A stretch of 24,286 nt of DNA from Elusimicrobia bacterium UBA4817. GTDB taxonomy: Bacteria; Elusimicrobiota; UBA8919. Numbering within the stretch: position 1 is the stretch's first letter; each line of letters opens with the position of its first letter. A program made the translations under genes and the position numbers. The notes under the pieces are model-generated. The model saw only the letters and a program-made list of their open reading frames with translations. It had not been told where the DNA came from and ran no database searches. Location of the stretch: contig DHFT01000035.1 in NCBI GenBank assembly GCA_002402375.1, forward strand, positions 1 to 24,286. Direction: 5' to 3'. Positions 1 to 7,602 of the stretch are shown piece by piece.

Positions 1-178
1 GAACGAAGAGTTTTTCAGTGAACCCTAAATAAAATTTATGACGCTGCATCTAAAAATAGTAAAATTTACAAAAATTTTAATTCCGAACCTTATATTGTTA
101 ATAACTCTGTTTCTTCTAACTTATGGTTACATTCTTAAATGATTTGACAAGGGTTTTGTTTTACTTGCGAGGGTAAAT
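1..178. other. Non-coding end of window downstream of rsmE
   Basis: These 178 bases follow the rsmE stop in the direction of transcription. They are AT-rich. I see no convincing gene, no hairpin followed by a T-run, and no RNA gene. A TTGACA sequence on the plus strand at about 143-148 has no matching -10 box. Confidence 0.5.
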
Positions 179-976
179 TTAACTTTCCAACTCGTATAAA
201 ATGTTTGATATTACTACGATTGGAGCAGTTTCGGTGCGAAGAATTCTTTTGCCAAGCGACACAGGAATTACTCCGCATTTTTGGGCTCGTTCTATCTCGG
301 CGTTTGAAAATCCGCCTTCGGGACCGATGAATAGATTGCAAATTGCAACCGAAGGAAGTTCCCGTGGGACAATTTGCAAATTGCAAATTTTAAGGATTTG
401 TTTGAGAGTATTTTTCTGTTCGCTTTCCCATGGGATTAAAGAAATCGATTGGGATGGATTTTCACTGATACAGACAGATTTGACTGCATCTTGAAAATTC
501 ATAACGGAACAAATTTCGGGAATGATAGTTCTACCGCATTGTTTGGCGGCGGAGAGTGCGATTTTCTGCCACCTGGATTGTTTCGCTTGCACTCGCAATG
601 ACAATTCAGGAATGGTTCTTTCGGATATAACAGGAATTATTTTTGAAACACCTATTTCTGTTGATTTTTCAACTATAAAATCAAATTTTTTCAATTTAGG
701 AATTGACTGATAAAGATTTATTTTTATTTTCGGCTCTGTATCTTTCTTTGTCTTTGTAACAATTTTTAATCTAATCTCTAATTCTCTAATTCTCTTCATG
801 CCTGAGGCAGATCCGCCGTGGCGGACAATCTTTGCCTCATATTCATTCCCTTTCCCGTCAAATAAAAAAACCGCATCACCTACTTTTTTTCTTAAAACAT
901 CTTTAAGATGATGGGCTTCACTACCGGAAATTTTTGCTGTATCACCGTCTATGTTTTCAATAAAAAATCTCTGCAT
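179..976 (-). CDS. rsmE: 16S rRNA (uracil-1498-N3) methyltransferase RsmE
   Basis: 265 aa, a normal length for the family. RsmE methylates U1498 of 16S rRNA in the assembled 30S subunit using S-adenosylmethionine. The SPOUT-family signatures are clear: GPEGGFS at residues 218-224 and LGKRILRTETA ending near 251, which form the knotted cofactor site. The N-terminal PUA-like part contains AHHLKDVLR at 21-29. The start ATG follows the dnaJ stop TAA with no gap, so translation is probably coupled. It is the last gene of the hrcA-grpE-dnaK-dnaJ-rsmE order, a common bacterial arrangement. Unusually, variable segments of the protein are encoded by short DNA repeats: residues 51-59, 62-70, 124-134 and about 197-215 (separate repeat entries). 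The conserved motifs between them are intact, so the enzyme is probably active. Confidence 0.95.
   Translation of the reverse strand: MQRFFIENIDGDTAKISGSEAHHLKDVLRKKVGDAVFLFDGKGNEYEAKIVRHGGSASGMKRIRELEIRLKIVTKTKKDTEPKIKINLYQSIPKLKKFDFIVEKSTEIGVSKIIPVISERTIPELSLRVQAKQSRWQKIALSAAKQCGRTIIPEICSVMNFQDAVKSVCISENPSQSISLIPWESEQKNTLKQILKICNLQIVPRELPSVAICNLFIGPEGGFSNAEIERAQKCGVIPVSLGKRILRTETAPIVVISNILYELES
335..390 (-). repeat. ATTGCAA heptamer repeats inside rsmE
   Basis: Two short tracts with a 7-bp period (ATTGCAA at 335-348 and TTGCAAA at 374-387) flank about 25 bp. They encode the doubled ICNL peptide around residues 197-215, just before the conserved GPEGG motif. RsmE homologues have a variable linker here, so I infer a repeat-derived segment. 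Confidence 0.55.
576..604 (-). repeat. GTCATTGCGAG-type dispersed repeat inside rsmE
   Basis: On the minus strand this reads TTGTCATTGCGAGTGCAAGC followed by GAAACAATC. It resembles a widespread bacterial intergenic repeat of the form GTCATTGCGAG...GAAGCAATC. A second, diverged copy is at 15003-15034, between genes. Here it is translated as ELSLRVQAKQS (residues 124-134), immediately before the conserved RWQKI segment. Confidence 0.6.
771..794 (-). repeat. CTAATTCT tandem repeat inside rsmE
   Basis: The plus strand shows CTAATCT (771-777) then CTAATTCT twice (778-785, 786-793). It encodes RIRELEIRL at residues 62-70, in the variable region between the PUA-like domain and the SPOUT domain. 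Confidence 0.6.
800..826 (-). repeat. GGCGGA palindromic element inside rsmE
   Basis: The plus strand reads GCCTGAGGCAGATCCGCCGT then GGCGGAC, and contains the inverted repeat TCCGCC/GGCGGA. It is closely related to 9596-9619 in fau: about 20 of 24 aligned bases match, with a 3-base gap. Both copies are read in the same frame, giving VRHGGSASG here and VQGGFASG in fau. Confidence 0.7.
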
Positions 977-2122
977 TTATTTATTAAATATTTTCTTGAA
1001 AAATCCTTCGTCTATCTTTTCGCCGGATATTTTTGCAAACTCTTTTAAAAGTTCTTTTTGGCGAGTTGTTAGATTGGAAGGAGGCGTAATTAAAACTTTT
1101 GCATATTCGTCGCCGATATGAGATGAATTAACCGCCGGCATCCCTTTTCCTTTGAGACGAAATACCTTGTCAGATGCGGTTGATGACGGAATTTTCATTG
1201 AAACATTTCCATCAAGCGTGGGAACCGTTATTTCTCCGCCAAGAGCGGCGGTCGCAATTCCGACAGGCACCTCAACATAAATGTCATCTTTTTCCCTGTG
1301 AAAAATTTTATGCTGAAGCACACGGACAACAATATACAAATCGCCGGAGGGACCGGCTTTTTCGCCCGCCTCACCTTTTCCTTTAACCCTGATGGTGTTC
1401 CCGGTATCAACGCCCGCGGGAATTTTAACTGTAATCTTTGACTGCTTTTTTACTTTCCCTCTGCCCGAACACTCAGAACAGGGAGTCCCTACGATTTCAC
1501 CGCTGCCGCCGCATTTCGGACAGGTCTGTTGCAGAGAAAAAAATCCGCGGGAATACCTAACGACACCGGCACCCTTGCAGGTAGGACAGGTCTTTTTAGA
1601 TGTTCCGGCTTTGCTGCCTGTTCCGCGGCAGACGGAACAGGTCTGTGTGTGATAAAGTTCAATTGTCTTTTCACAACCGTGATATGCCTCTTCAAGTGTG
1701 ATAGTAAGATGATACTCTAAATCCGAGCCGCGGGTAGGACCGCTGCGACGGGATCTTCCGCGAAATCCGCCGCCGCCGAAAATGTCAAATATATCCCCGA
1801 AGACATCGCTAAAACCGCCCTGCTGAAAAATGTCCTCAAACCCGGAAAAATCCGCATTTTTGAAAATATCCTCGGATGTATATCTATTGTCAATACCGGC
1901 GTGACCGTACTGGTCGTAAAGTTTCCTTTTTTCGGTATCGGACAAAACCGCATATGCTTCGGAAATTTCCTTAAACCTTTCTTCCGCTTCTTTTTTTTTA
2001 TCTGCGGAAACTCTGTCGGGATGAAACTGCAAGGCAAGATTTCTGTACGCCTTTTTTATTTCGTCAGCAGATGAATTTTTGGATACACCTAAAATTTCGT
2101 AGTAGTCGCGCTTTGTTGACAT
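977..2122 (-). CDS. dnaJ: Chaperone protein DnaJ (Hsp40)
   Basis: 381 aa, full length. DnaJ delivers unfolded clients to DnaK and stimulates its ATPase. The J domain has HPD in LQFHPDRV near residue 35. A Gly/Phe-rich segment follows at about 75-130, including FGDIFDIFGGGGFRG. The zinc-binding domain has four CxxCxGxG-type motifs (CSVCRGTG, CPTCKGAG, CPKCGGSG, CSECSGRG), and the C-terminal substrate domains follow, so this is a type I DnaJ with all parts present. It lies 164 nt after dnaK, the widest gap in the chaperone group, and that gap holds dispersed repeats. An SD-like TAAGGT lies 11 nt before the ATG, rather far, which suggests modest initiation. Confidence 0.98.
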   Translation of the reverse strand: MSTKRDYYEILGVSKNSSADEIKKAYRNLALQFHPDRVSADKKKEAEERFKEISEAYAVLSDTEKRKLYDQYGHAGIDNRYTSEDIFKNADFSGFEDIFQQGGFSDVFGDIFDIFGGGGFRGRSRRSGPTRGSDLEYHLTITLEEAYHGCEKTIELYHTQTCSVCRGTGSKAGTSKKTCPTCKGAGVVRYSRGFFSLQQTCPKCGGSGEIVGTPCSECSGRGKVKKQSKITVKIPAGVDTGNTIRVKGKGEAGEKAGPSGDLYIVVRVLQHKIFHREKDDIYVEVPVGIATAALGGEITVPTLDGNVSMKIPSSTASDKVFRLKGKGMPAVNSSHIGDEYAKVLITPPSNLTTRQKELLKEFAKISGEKIDEGFFKKIFNK

Positions 2123-2148
2123 TTTATTTTTTTACCTTAATTTATTCA

Positions 2149-2179
2149 GAGCGAGCAAGAAATTTTTGCAGAACCTCAA
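2149..2179 (-). repeat. Dispersed 31-bp repeat, copy 1 (dnaK-dnaJ gap)
   Basis: GAGCGAGCAAGAAATTTTTG plus CAGAACCTCAA on the plus strand. It matches 7500-7530 over 31 bases with a single C/T difference. Both copies lie between genes, 27 nt and 11 nt before the next start codon (dnaJ and the GT-C membrane gene). Confidence 0.8.
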
Positions 2180-2205
2180 TTTGCGACCTCTTCTTTCCAG
2201 GAGCG

Positions 2206-2233
2206 CCCGCAGGAAGTCCCTTTAGGGACAAAT
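2206..2233. repeat. GTCCCTAAAGGGAC hairpin repeat, copy 1
   Basis: This contains the palindrome GTCCCTAAAGGGAC. The minus strand reads ATTTGTCCCTAAAGGGACTT then CCTGCGG. A near copy is at 9222-9250 on the plus strand (ATTTGTCCCTAAAGGGATTT then CCTTCGG). Both are intergenic. No T-run follows, so it is not an obvious terminator. Confidence 0.65.
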
Positions 2234-2286
2234 CGCAGAGCGAGTGGCAGACGAGCGTTTCAAAAATATTTGCTTGCGAGCGATTG

Positions 2287-4182
2287 TTATTTTTCCTCCT
2301 TATAATCTGCATCTATTACGTCGTCCTTCTTTTTCGGCTCTTCAGACGGAGTTTCGGGAGCGGATTCAGTGCCTTCTTGCGATGAGGTTTGTCCCTGCGG
2401 TTGTCCCGACGGACCCGATGATTGCTGCTTCTTTGTCGCTTCCTTATAAATTTCTTCCGCAAGTTTGTGCGATGCCGTCATTACCTCTTCTTTCGCCTTT
2501 TTGATTTTTTCAAGGTCGTTTGATTTCAATGCCTCTTTTGCATCGGCAATTGCCCTTTCAATTTTTAACCGCTCGTCGGCAGAAACCTTATCGCCGTGGT
2601 CCTTTAAAGATTTTTCGGCAGAATATACAACGGCATCCGCCTCGTTTTTGACTTCAATTTCTTCTTTGCGTTTTTTGTCCTCGGCGGCAAATCTCTCGGC
2701 ATCCTTCACCATTTTTTCAACTTCGTCTTTGGAAAGTTTCGTCGGAGCCGTAATTTTTATGGACTGCTCCTTTCCAGTGCCGAGGTCTTTTGCGGAAACA
2801 TGCAAAATGCCGTTGGCGTCAATATTAAATGCAACTTCAATCTGCGGAATGCCGCGAGGGGCGGCCGGAATCCCGACCAAATCAAATCTGCCCAACGAAA
2901 CATTGTCCTGTGCCATCTGCCTCTCACCCTGTAAAACATTTACGGTAACTGCCGGCTGATTGTCCGCCGCCGTTGAAAATATCTGCGACTTTTTCGTCGG
3001 AATTGTGGTGTTTCTATCAATAAGTTTCGTCATAACACCGCCCAATGTTTCAATGCCAAGTGAAAGCGGAGTTACATCAAGCAAGAGAATATCTTTTACT
3101 TCGCCGGTTAAAATAGCAGCCTGAATTGCAGCACCGGCAGCAACGCATTCCATCGGGTCAATGCCTCTTTCCAATTTTTTTCCGACCAAGTCCTCTACAA
3201 ATTTCTGTACCGCCGGCATTCTCGTAGGACCTCCTACAAGAATAATTCTACTGACATCGCCGGCTGTCAGTTTTGCATCGGAAAGCGCCTGCTCAACCGA
3301 GTGACGGCATCTTTCAATAATCGGGCCAACAATGGCTTCAAGTTTGGCGCGGGATATTTTCATCGTAAGATGTTTAGGTCCGGACGCATCGGCGGTAATA
3401 AACGGAAGATTGATGTCCGTTTCCAAAACATTTGAAAGTTCAATTTTCGCTTTTTCTGCGGCTTCTTTCAGACGCTGGACAGCCATTTTGTCTTGTCTTA
3501 TATCAATTCCGGAGTCCCTTTTGAACTCCGATGCGATAAAATCAATGAGCGCATTGTCCATATCCGTTCCGCCTAATTGAGTGTCTCCGCTTGTTGACTT
3601 TACCTCAAAGACGCCGCCGCCGAAATCCATAATTGTAACGTCAAGCGTACCGCCGCCGAAATCAAAAACAAGAATTTTTTCGTCCTTGCCTTTTTTGTCA
3701 AGACCGTAAGCAAGACATGCCGCCGTCGGTTCGTTTACTATTCTCTCAACCTTCAACCCTGCGATTTCTCCAGCATCTTTTGTGGCCTGACGCTGATTGT
3801 CGTTGAAATACGCGGGCACGGTAATAACCGCCCTGTCAACTGTTCCGCCTAAAAATGCTTCGGCATCTTTTTTTATTTTTTGCAGAATGAAAGATGATAT
3901 TTGCTGGGGCGTGTATTCCTTTCCGTAGATTTTGTATTTGTAATCGGTACCCATTTTTCTTTTCGCGGCACTGACCGTTCCCTCGGTATTTGCAACCGCC
4001 TGACGACGGGCCGGCTCTCCGACGAGCAATTGTCCGTCTTTTGTAAACGCCACATAACTCGGAAACGCCTTGCCTCCGAGCGTCATTCCTTCCGCAGAAG
4101 GTATAATAGTCGCTTTTCCGCCCTCCATAATTGCAGCGGCAGAATTAGATGTACCTAAATCAATCCCGATAATTTTTCCCAT
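2287..4182 (-). CDS. dnaK: Chaperone protein DnaK (Hsp70)
   Basis: 631 aa, a normal length. DnaK is the cytoplasmic ATP-dependent Hsp70 that works with DnaJ and GrpE. The N-terminal nucleotide-binding domain opens with GKIIGIDLGTSNS and contains VFDFGGGTLDVTI and ILVGGPTRMPAVQ. The linker DILLLDVTPLSLGIET leads into the substrate-binding domain, and the tail is acidic and Gln-rich, ending DDVIDADYKEEK. The first phosphate-loop motif reads GTSNS instead of the commoner GTTNS, a conservative change. An SD of GGGAGGAAGTT stands directly before the ATG, the strongest in the chaperone group. It follows grpE by 23 nt. Confidence 0.99.
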   Translation of the reverse strand: MGKIIGIDLGTSNSAAAIMEGGKATIIPSAEGMTLGGKAFPSYVAFTKDGQLLVGEPARRQAVANTEGTVSAAKRKMGTDYKYKIYGKEYTPQQISSFILQKIKKDAEAFLGGTVDRAVITVPAYFNDNQRQATKDAGEIAGLKVERIVNEPTAACLAYGLDKKGKDEKILVFDFGGGTLDVTIMDFGGGVFEVKSTSGDTQLGGTDMDNALIDFIASEFKRDSGIDIRQDKMAVQRLKEAAEKAKIELSNVLETDINLPFITADASGPKHLTMKISRAKLEAIVGPIIERCRHSVEQALSDAKLTAGDVSRIILVGGPTRMPAVQKFVEDLVGKKLERGIDPMECVAAGAAIQAAILTGEVKDILLLDVTPLSLGIETLGGVMTKLIDRNTTIPTKKSQIFSTAADNQPAVTVNVLQGERQMAQDNVSLGRFDLVGIPAAPRGIPQIEVAFNIDANGILHVSAKDLGTGKEQSIKITAPTKLSKDEVEKMVKDAERFAAEDKKRKEEIEVKNEADAVVYSAEKSLKDHGDKVSADERLKIERAIADAKEALKSNDLEKIKKAKEEVMTASHKLAEEIYKEATKKQQSSGPSGQPQGQTSSQEGTESAPETPSEEPKKKDDVIDADYKEEK

Positions 4183-4205
4183 AACTTCCTCCCAAGATAC
4201 CGCCG

Positions 4206-4799
4206 TTACTTTCCTTCGGCAATATCATTATTTTTTTTAATTTCTTTTTTCTTCGCTATTTTAACTATTGCGGGTTTCAGTATTTTATCATCTATTTTAT
4301 AACCTGCTTTTATTTCTTCCACAATTATATCATCCTCAATCCCGTCATTTTCTACTACTCCCACAACTTCGTGAAGAAGCGGATTATATTTTTCACCTAC
4401 ACTGACAATTGCCGTTACTTCGTGCAATTTTAGTATCTCTGCCAGTTTCTTTTCTATAAGATGCAGTCCTTGCTGAACCGATTCGCCGTTGGTCGCTTTT
4501 TCCATCATACCTTTCGCCAATTTTACCGTTTCAAAAACATCAATCAGTTCAGTTATGATAGAATTTTTTCCGTCTTCAAAATGTTCCCTTTTTTCCGCAT
4601 CACTGCGTTTCCTGTAATTTTCAAAATCTGCTTTTAACCGCAAAAGTTGTTCATAATAATCCTGCGCTTTCTTTTTTTGCTCGTCAACTGATTGTTTCAG
4701 TATATCAAGTTCCGAAAGTTTTTTCCCGGCGGGACTTCCTTCGGTCGCTTCCTTGAAAACATCTTCCGTTTTTGGTTCGTTGTTTGTTTTCTCGTTCAT
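4206..4799 (-). CDS. grpE: Nucleotide exchange factor GrpE
   Basis: 197 aa from the chosen start. GrpE releases ADP from DnaK. The N-terminal third is charged and coiled-coil forming (ELDILKQSVDEQKKKAQDYYEQLLRLKADFENYRKRSD). The C-terminal beta domain carries the family signature LHEVVGVVENDGIEDDIIVEEIKAGYKIDDKILKPAIVKIAKK. The reading frame is open upstream to an ATG at 4835, but that would overlap hrcA. ATG 4799 has an AAAGGGT SD at about 6 nt and begins MNEKTNNEPK, so I prefer it. It sits between hrcA and dnaK. Confidence 0.96.
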   Translation of the reverse strand: MNEKTNNEPKTEDVFKEATEGSPAGKKLSELDILKQSVDEQKKKAQDYYEQLLRLKADFENYRKRSDAEKREHFEDGKNSIITELIDVFETVKLAKGMMEKATNGESVQQGLHLIEKKLAEILKLHEVTAIVSVGEKYNPLLHEVVGVVENDGIEDDIIVEEIKAGYKIDDKILKPAIVKIAKKKEIKKNNDIAEGK

Positions 4800-4815
4800 T
4801 TTCAGACCCTTTTTT

Positions 4816-5562
4816 CTAAATAGATGAAAATTCATCGTAGATGTCTTTTTTTATCTCTCCCGCTGTTTTTGATGCAATATTGTCCTCTACGGATTCAAAA
4901 TTAAAAAAAATCTCAAAATTATTCCTGATAAAATCCAGTTTTTTCTGATATTCAGACCTGTTTAATTCTGTAATTTCATCAAAAGTATTTTTTATTTTTG
5001 ATAGTGTTACCCCGGAAAATATTTTATTCATTAATTCGCTGATGCCGTCTAAAAACTCCTGTTTAACAGGTTCTTCAGTTTTTACTGTAAATGATTTAAC
5101 GGCGCCGGCGGATGAAAGAATAATTCCCCAAACGGTTTTTTTATCAACTGCCCTGAAAAGGATTTCTCTAAAAAAGGTTTTTTCGGGCTTCGGCGACAAA
5201 TTGTATCCGGAGTGTTCCAAAATATAAAAAAACGTTTTTGATAATTCCGCCGACGATGAGTTTTCTTTTTCAATCTGCCGGGCATAGTTTTTTCTGAGTG
5301 TTTCTTTTTTCTCTAAAATCGCGAGATTAATTTCCAAAAGTTCGGAAATATAATAACGCCAACCCTTATCAGACGGAACTTTACCGGATGATGTATGCGG
5401 ACTTTTCAAATATCCGTTTTTTTCAAGGTAAGCCATGCGATTTCTTATTGAACTGGCGGAAGAGCCGCATTTTGAAACGAGTTGTTTTGAAGAAACCGGT
5501 TTGGTTGTTTCTATGTATTCAAAAATAACCGCCTGAAGAATTTTTTTTTGCTTATTGTCCAT
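4816..5562 (-). CDS. hrcA: Heat-inducible transcription repressor HrcA, short form
   Basis: 248 aa, against about 340 for typical HrcA. In other bacteria HrcA represses chaperone operons by binding the CIRCE operator. The N-terminal winged-helix part is well conserved (residues 1-75: KQKKILQAVIFEYIETTKPVSS, SASSIRNRMAYLEKNGYL, PHTSSGKVPSDKGWRYYI). The middle is weaker, and the usual C-terminal region of about 90 residues is missing. The reading frame ends cleanly and grpE follows 16 nt later, so this does not look like a recent frameshift. I found no CIRCE inverted repeat (TTAGCACTC-N9-GAGTGCTAA) anywhere in the window. The start overlaps the end of the upstream membrane gene by 11 nt. Confidence 0.88.
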   Translation of the reverse strand: MDNKQKKILQAVIFEYIETTKPVSSKQLVSKCGSSASSIRNRMAYLEKNGYLKSPHTSSGKVPSDKGWRYYISELLEINLAILEKKETLRKNYARQIEKENSSSAELSKTFFYILEHSGYNLSPKPEKTFFREILFRAVDKKTVWGIILSSAGAVKSFTVKTEEPVKQEFLDGISELMNKIFSGVTLSKIKNTFDEITELNRSEYQKKLDFIRNNFEIFFNFESVEDNIASKTAGEIKKDIYDEFSSI

Positions 5563-7489
5563 AATGCCGGATAATCTCTTTTAATTGGTCGTCGGAAGGG
5601 TTCAGTTTATAGCCCGCCTTCCAGTTTGCAAGGGCATTTTCTTTATCTTCCAACAGTAAAAAACTATTGCCGATAAGTTTATAGTCAAAAGATGTTTTGC
5701 TATCCTGCGGGATTTTAAGGAAACTATCAGCCGCATTTTTATAGTCCTTCAAATTGTAAAATTTTATTCCTTCCTTCCTCTGATATGCAGCAGAACCTTT
5801 TTTCGGGAACATCTGCATTATCTTCATACCGTCTTTATAGATGCCGAGCGTCTTAAACTCATAAGGTTTAAAAATCTCCTTTATTTCAGACATTGTGATA
5901 TTCCATTGCTTAAGACCGCCCTCGGTTATCTTGCCGAAAATTTCATCAAGAATATACATTTCCGTTCCCTGAGTAGCAAGCATTTCAATCTGGTTTTTCA
6001 ACATCGGCAATCCCTGTTCTTTAGGATAATAAACAAAAATCAAATCAAAAGAAATCCTGCCGATACCGGCAAAAAACGGAATATAGACCTTGCCGGGATT
6101 CCAGCCGAGACCGGAGATTATTATGACACCGCCTTTTTTTACATATTTTTTTACAAAAAGCGCCCTGATATAATTTTCGTTGTTTTCCGCTATGGAAATC
6201 GGATAAATTGAATCAAAAAAATTAACTGTGGGAATGATGGTAATGGAACAAAAGAATAAACCTAACAGCGATTTTCTCAACAGTAAAGATATCTTCTCGT
6301 CTTTGAGGAATTCATAAACGGCACAGCAATATAACGCGAGAACCGGCACCCAATGCTGATACCAATAATCGGGATTACCCGGATTGAACCAACTCACAAA
6401 AACCATGTAAGAGAGCCACCAAGTAAGAGCAAGAAAAAACAATGTCTTATATTTTGCATGAATTTTTTCCTTAAAAAACAAAAAAAATCCCAGAAGTATA
6501 AAAATTATTTTTGACACAAGCATCCAGATTTTTCCGCTATCGGAAGGATTACCGTAACCGTAATAACTGTCTTTTGCAAACCACATTCCCCAAATCATCG
6601 TCTTAAAATCGGTAACAAGATGTTTTAATTTCGGCTGCCAGTAAGTATTTACATATTTGTGCGGGTCGTAACTTCCCGCATTTCCTCGCAACCAATTAAA
6701 TGAATTTTTTACCGTTGTTTCATTTATGGCAAACCTGCCGGTATTTCTGTCAATAAGCGTTTTTTCCTGATATGTCAGAACATGCAAATACGGAACCGCT
6801 ATGACAAACCCCGCTATGATACCGAATAAAAAAATGTTCTTTATATTCTTTTTGCCGGAAAGTATAATACCGGCAATAACCGTCGGTAAAAAAAATATAT
6901 TGCCCTGATGGGCAAGAACGGCAAGCCCGGATGTAACGGATAAAATTGCAAGTTTCAGTTTTGATTTTTGTCTAACATAAGACCATGTTAAAATGAAAGA
7001 AACGGTAAGCCAGAAAACGGAAGGAGGATAAACCTGTGCGTCAACGGAGCGGTACCAGAAAGCATATGAAAATGCCAGAAGCAAAGAAAAAACAACGGAT
7101 AACCAGGTTTTTTCTGTAAGTTTTTTCAGGAATAAAAAGAAAATTCCGACGGTTATCGCACCAAAAAAGGAGTTCATTGTCTGTAAAACGGAATAACCGT
7201 CTTTTTCAATTCCGATATATTTCAGCAATCGCCAGAAAATACGTCCGTAATAGTTAAAACTTAAATGGTTCGCCCAGCCCAGTTGGGCGGCATCCTTCGC
7301 TTCAACTATAGAGGCATACATCAAACCGTCAAAGAAAAAAAACTTACACGGAAACAAAAGATATATTACAAGAATCACAAATGTCAATATAGCGGCATAC
7401 ATTAAATCCCTTTTCGGAAAAATAAAATCCTGCCAGTTGTCTATTTCCCGGATTTCCTGTTTCTTAATTTTTGATTTTTTCATTTTCAT
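5552..7489 (-). CDS. GT-C-like multi-pass membrane protein with C-terminal TPR segment
   Basis: 645 aa, with about ten hydrophobic segments between residues 30 and 420. The first loop has FFFDGLMYASIVEAKDAAQLG and a later loop has VDAQVYPPSVFW. This layout, with an early acidic periplasmic loop, resembles GT-C glycosyltransferases of the DUF2723/PMT-like type that use lipid-linked sugars. No exact family can be named from sight. After a soluble region, the last 90 residues look like two TPR repeats (FYNLKDYKNAADSFLKIPQDS, LLEDKENALANWKAGYKLNPSDDQ). The gene overlaps hrcA by 11 nt, so heat-shock genes and this envelope gene are probably co-transcribed. ATG 7483 is an alternative start. Confidence 0.7.
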   Translation of the reverse strand: MKMKKSKIKKQEIREIDNWQDFIFPKRDLMYAAILTFVILVIYLLFPCKFFFFDGLMYASIVEAKDAAQLGWANHLSFNYYGRIFWRLLKYIGIEKDGYSVLQTMNSFFGAITVGIFFLFLKKLTEKTWLSVVFSLLLAFSYAFWYRSVDAQVYPPSVFWLTVSFILTWSYVRQKSKLKLAILSVTSGLAVLAHQGNIFFLPTVIAGIILSGKKNIKNIFLFGIIAGFVIAVPYLHVLTYQEKTLIDRNTGRFAINETTVKNSFNWLRGNAGSYDPHKYVNTYWQPKLKHLVTDFKTMIWGMWFAKDSYYGYGNPSDSGKIWMLVSKIIFILLGFFLFFKEKIHAKYKTLFFLALTWWLSYMVFVSWFNPGNPDYWYQHWVPVLALYCCAVYEFLKDEKISLLLRKSLLGLFFCSITIIPTVNFFDSIYPISIAENNENYIRALFVKKYVKKGGVIIISGLGWNPGKVYIPFFAGIGRISFDLIFVYYPKEQGLPMLKNQIEMLATQGTEMYILDEIFGKITEGGLKQWNITMSEIKEIFKPYEFKTLGIYKDGMKIMQMFPKKGSAAYQRKEGIKFYNLKDYKNAADSFLKIPQDSKTSFDYKLIGNSFLLLEDKENALANWKAGYKLNPSDDQLKEIIRHYGQ

Positions 7490-7499
7490 TTCCAGTGAT

Positions 7500-7530
7500 G
7501 AGCGAGCAAGAAATTTTCGCAGAACCTCAA
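7500..7530 (-). repeat. Dispersed 31-bp repeat, copy 2 (rny/GT-C gene gap)
   Basis: Same family as 2149-2179, with one base difference. It lies 11 nt before the start codon of the membrane gene and partly overlaps the end of the terminator T-run at 7529. Confidence 0.8.
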
Positions 7531-7573
7531 AAAACCCGCGAAACCGACGCTAAATATTCTGCGTCAGTTCTGC
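7529..7573 (-). terminator. Rho-independent terminator after rny
   Basis: On the minus strand GCAGAACTGACGC (7573-7561) pairs with GCGTCGGTTTCGC (7550-7538): 13 positions with one mismatch and two G-U pairs, and a 10-nt loop. GGG and six T follow. It starts 30 nt after the rny stop and would end the zapA-6S-rny unit. Some read-through may supply the next gene, because I see no clear promoter in the short space before 7489. Confidence 0.75.
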
Positions 7574-7602
7574 GTTTTAGTTCCGCTTTTGTTCCGCGTT
7601 TC

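Noticed and set aside
143..178. Plus-strand promoter with TTGACA at 143-148
   Set aside because: There is no -10 box at 16-18 nt, and no plus-strand gene follows.
2465..2959. 164-codon open frame on the plus strand
   Set aside because: It is fully antisense to dnaK. The translation is Ser/Phe-rich shadow sequence without family features, and there is no SD or promoter.
4183..7602. CIRCE operator for HrcA
   Set aside because: I looked for GCACTC/GAGTGC pairs with a 9-nt gap near hrcA and the rest of the window. Isolated GCACTC or GAGTGC hexamers occur within genes, but no pair.
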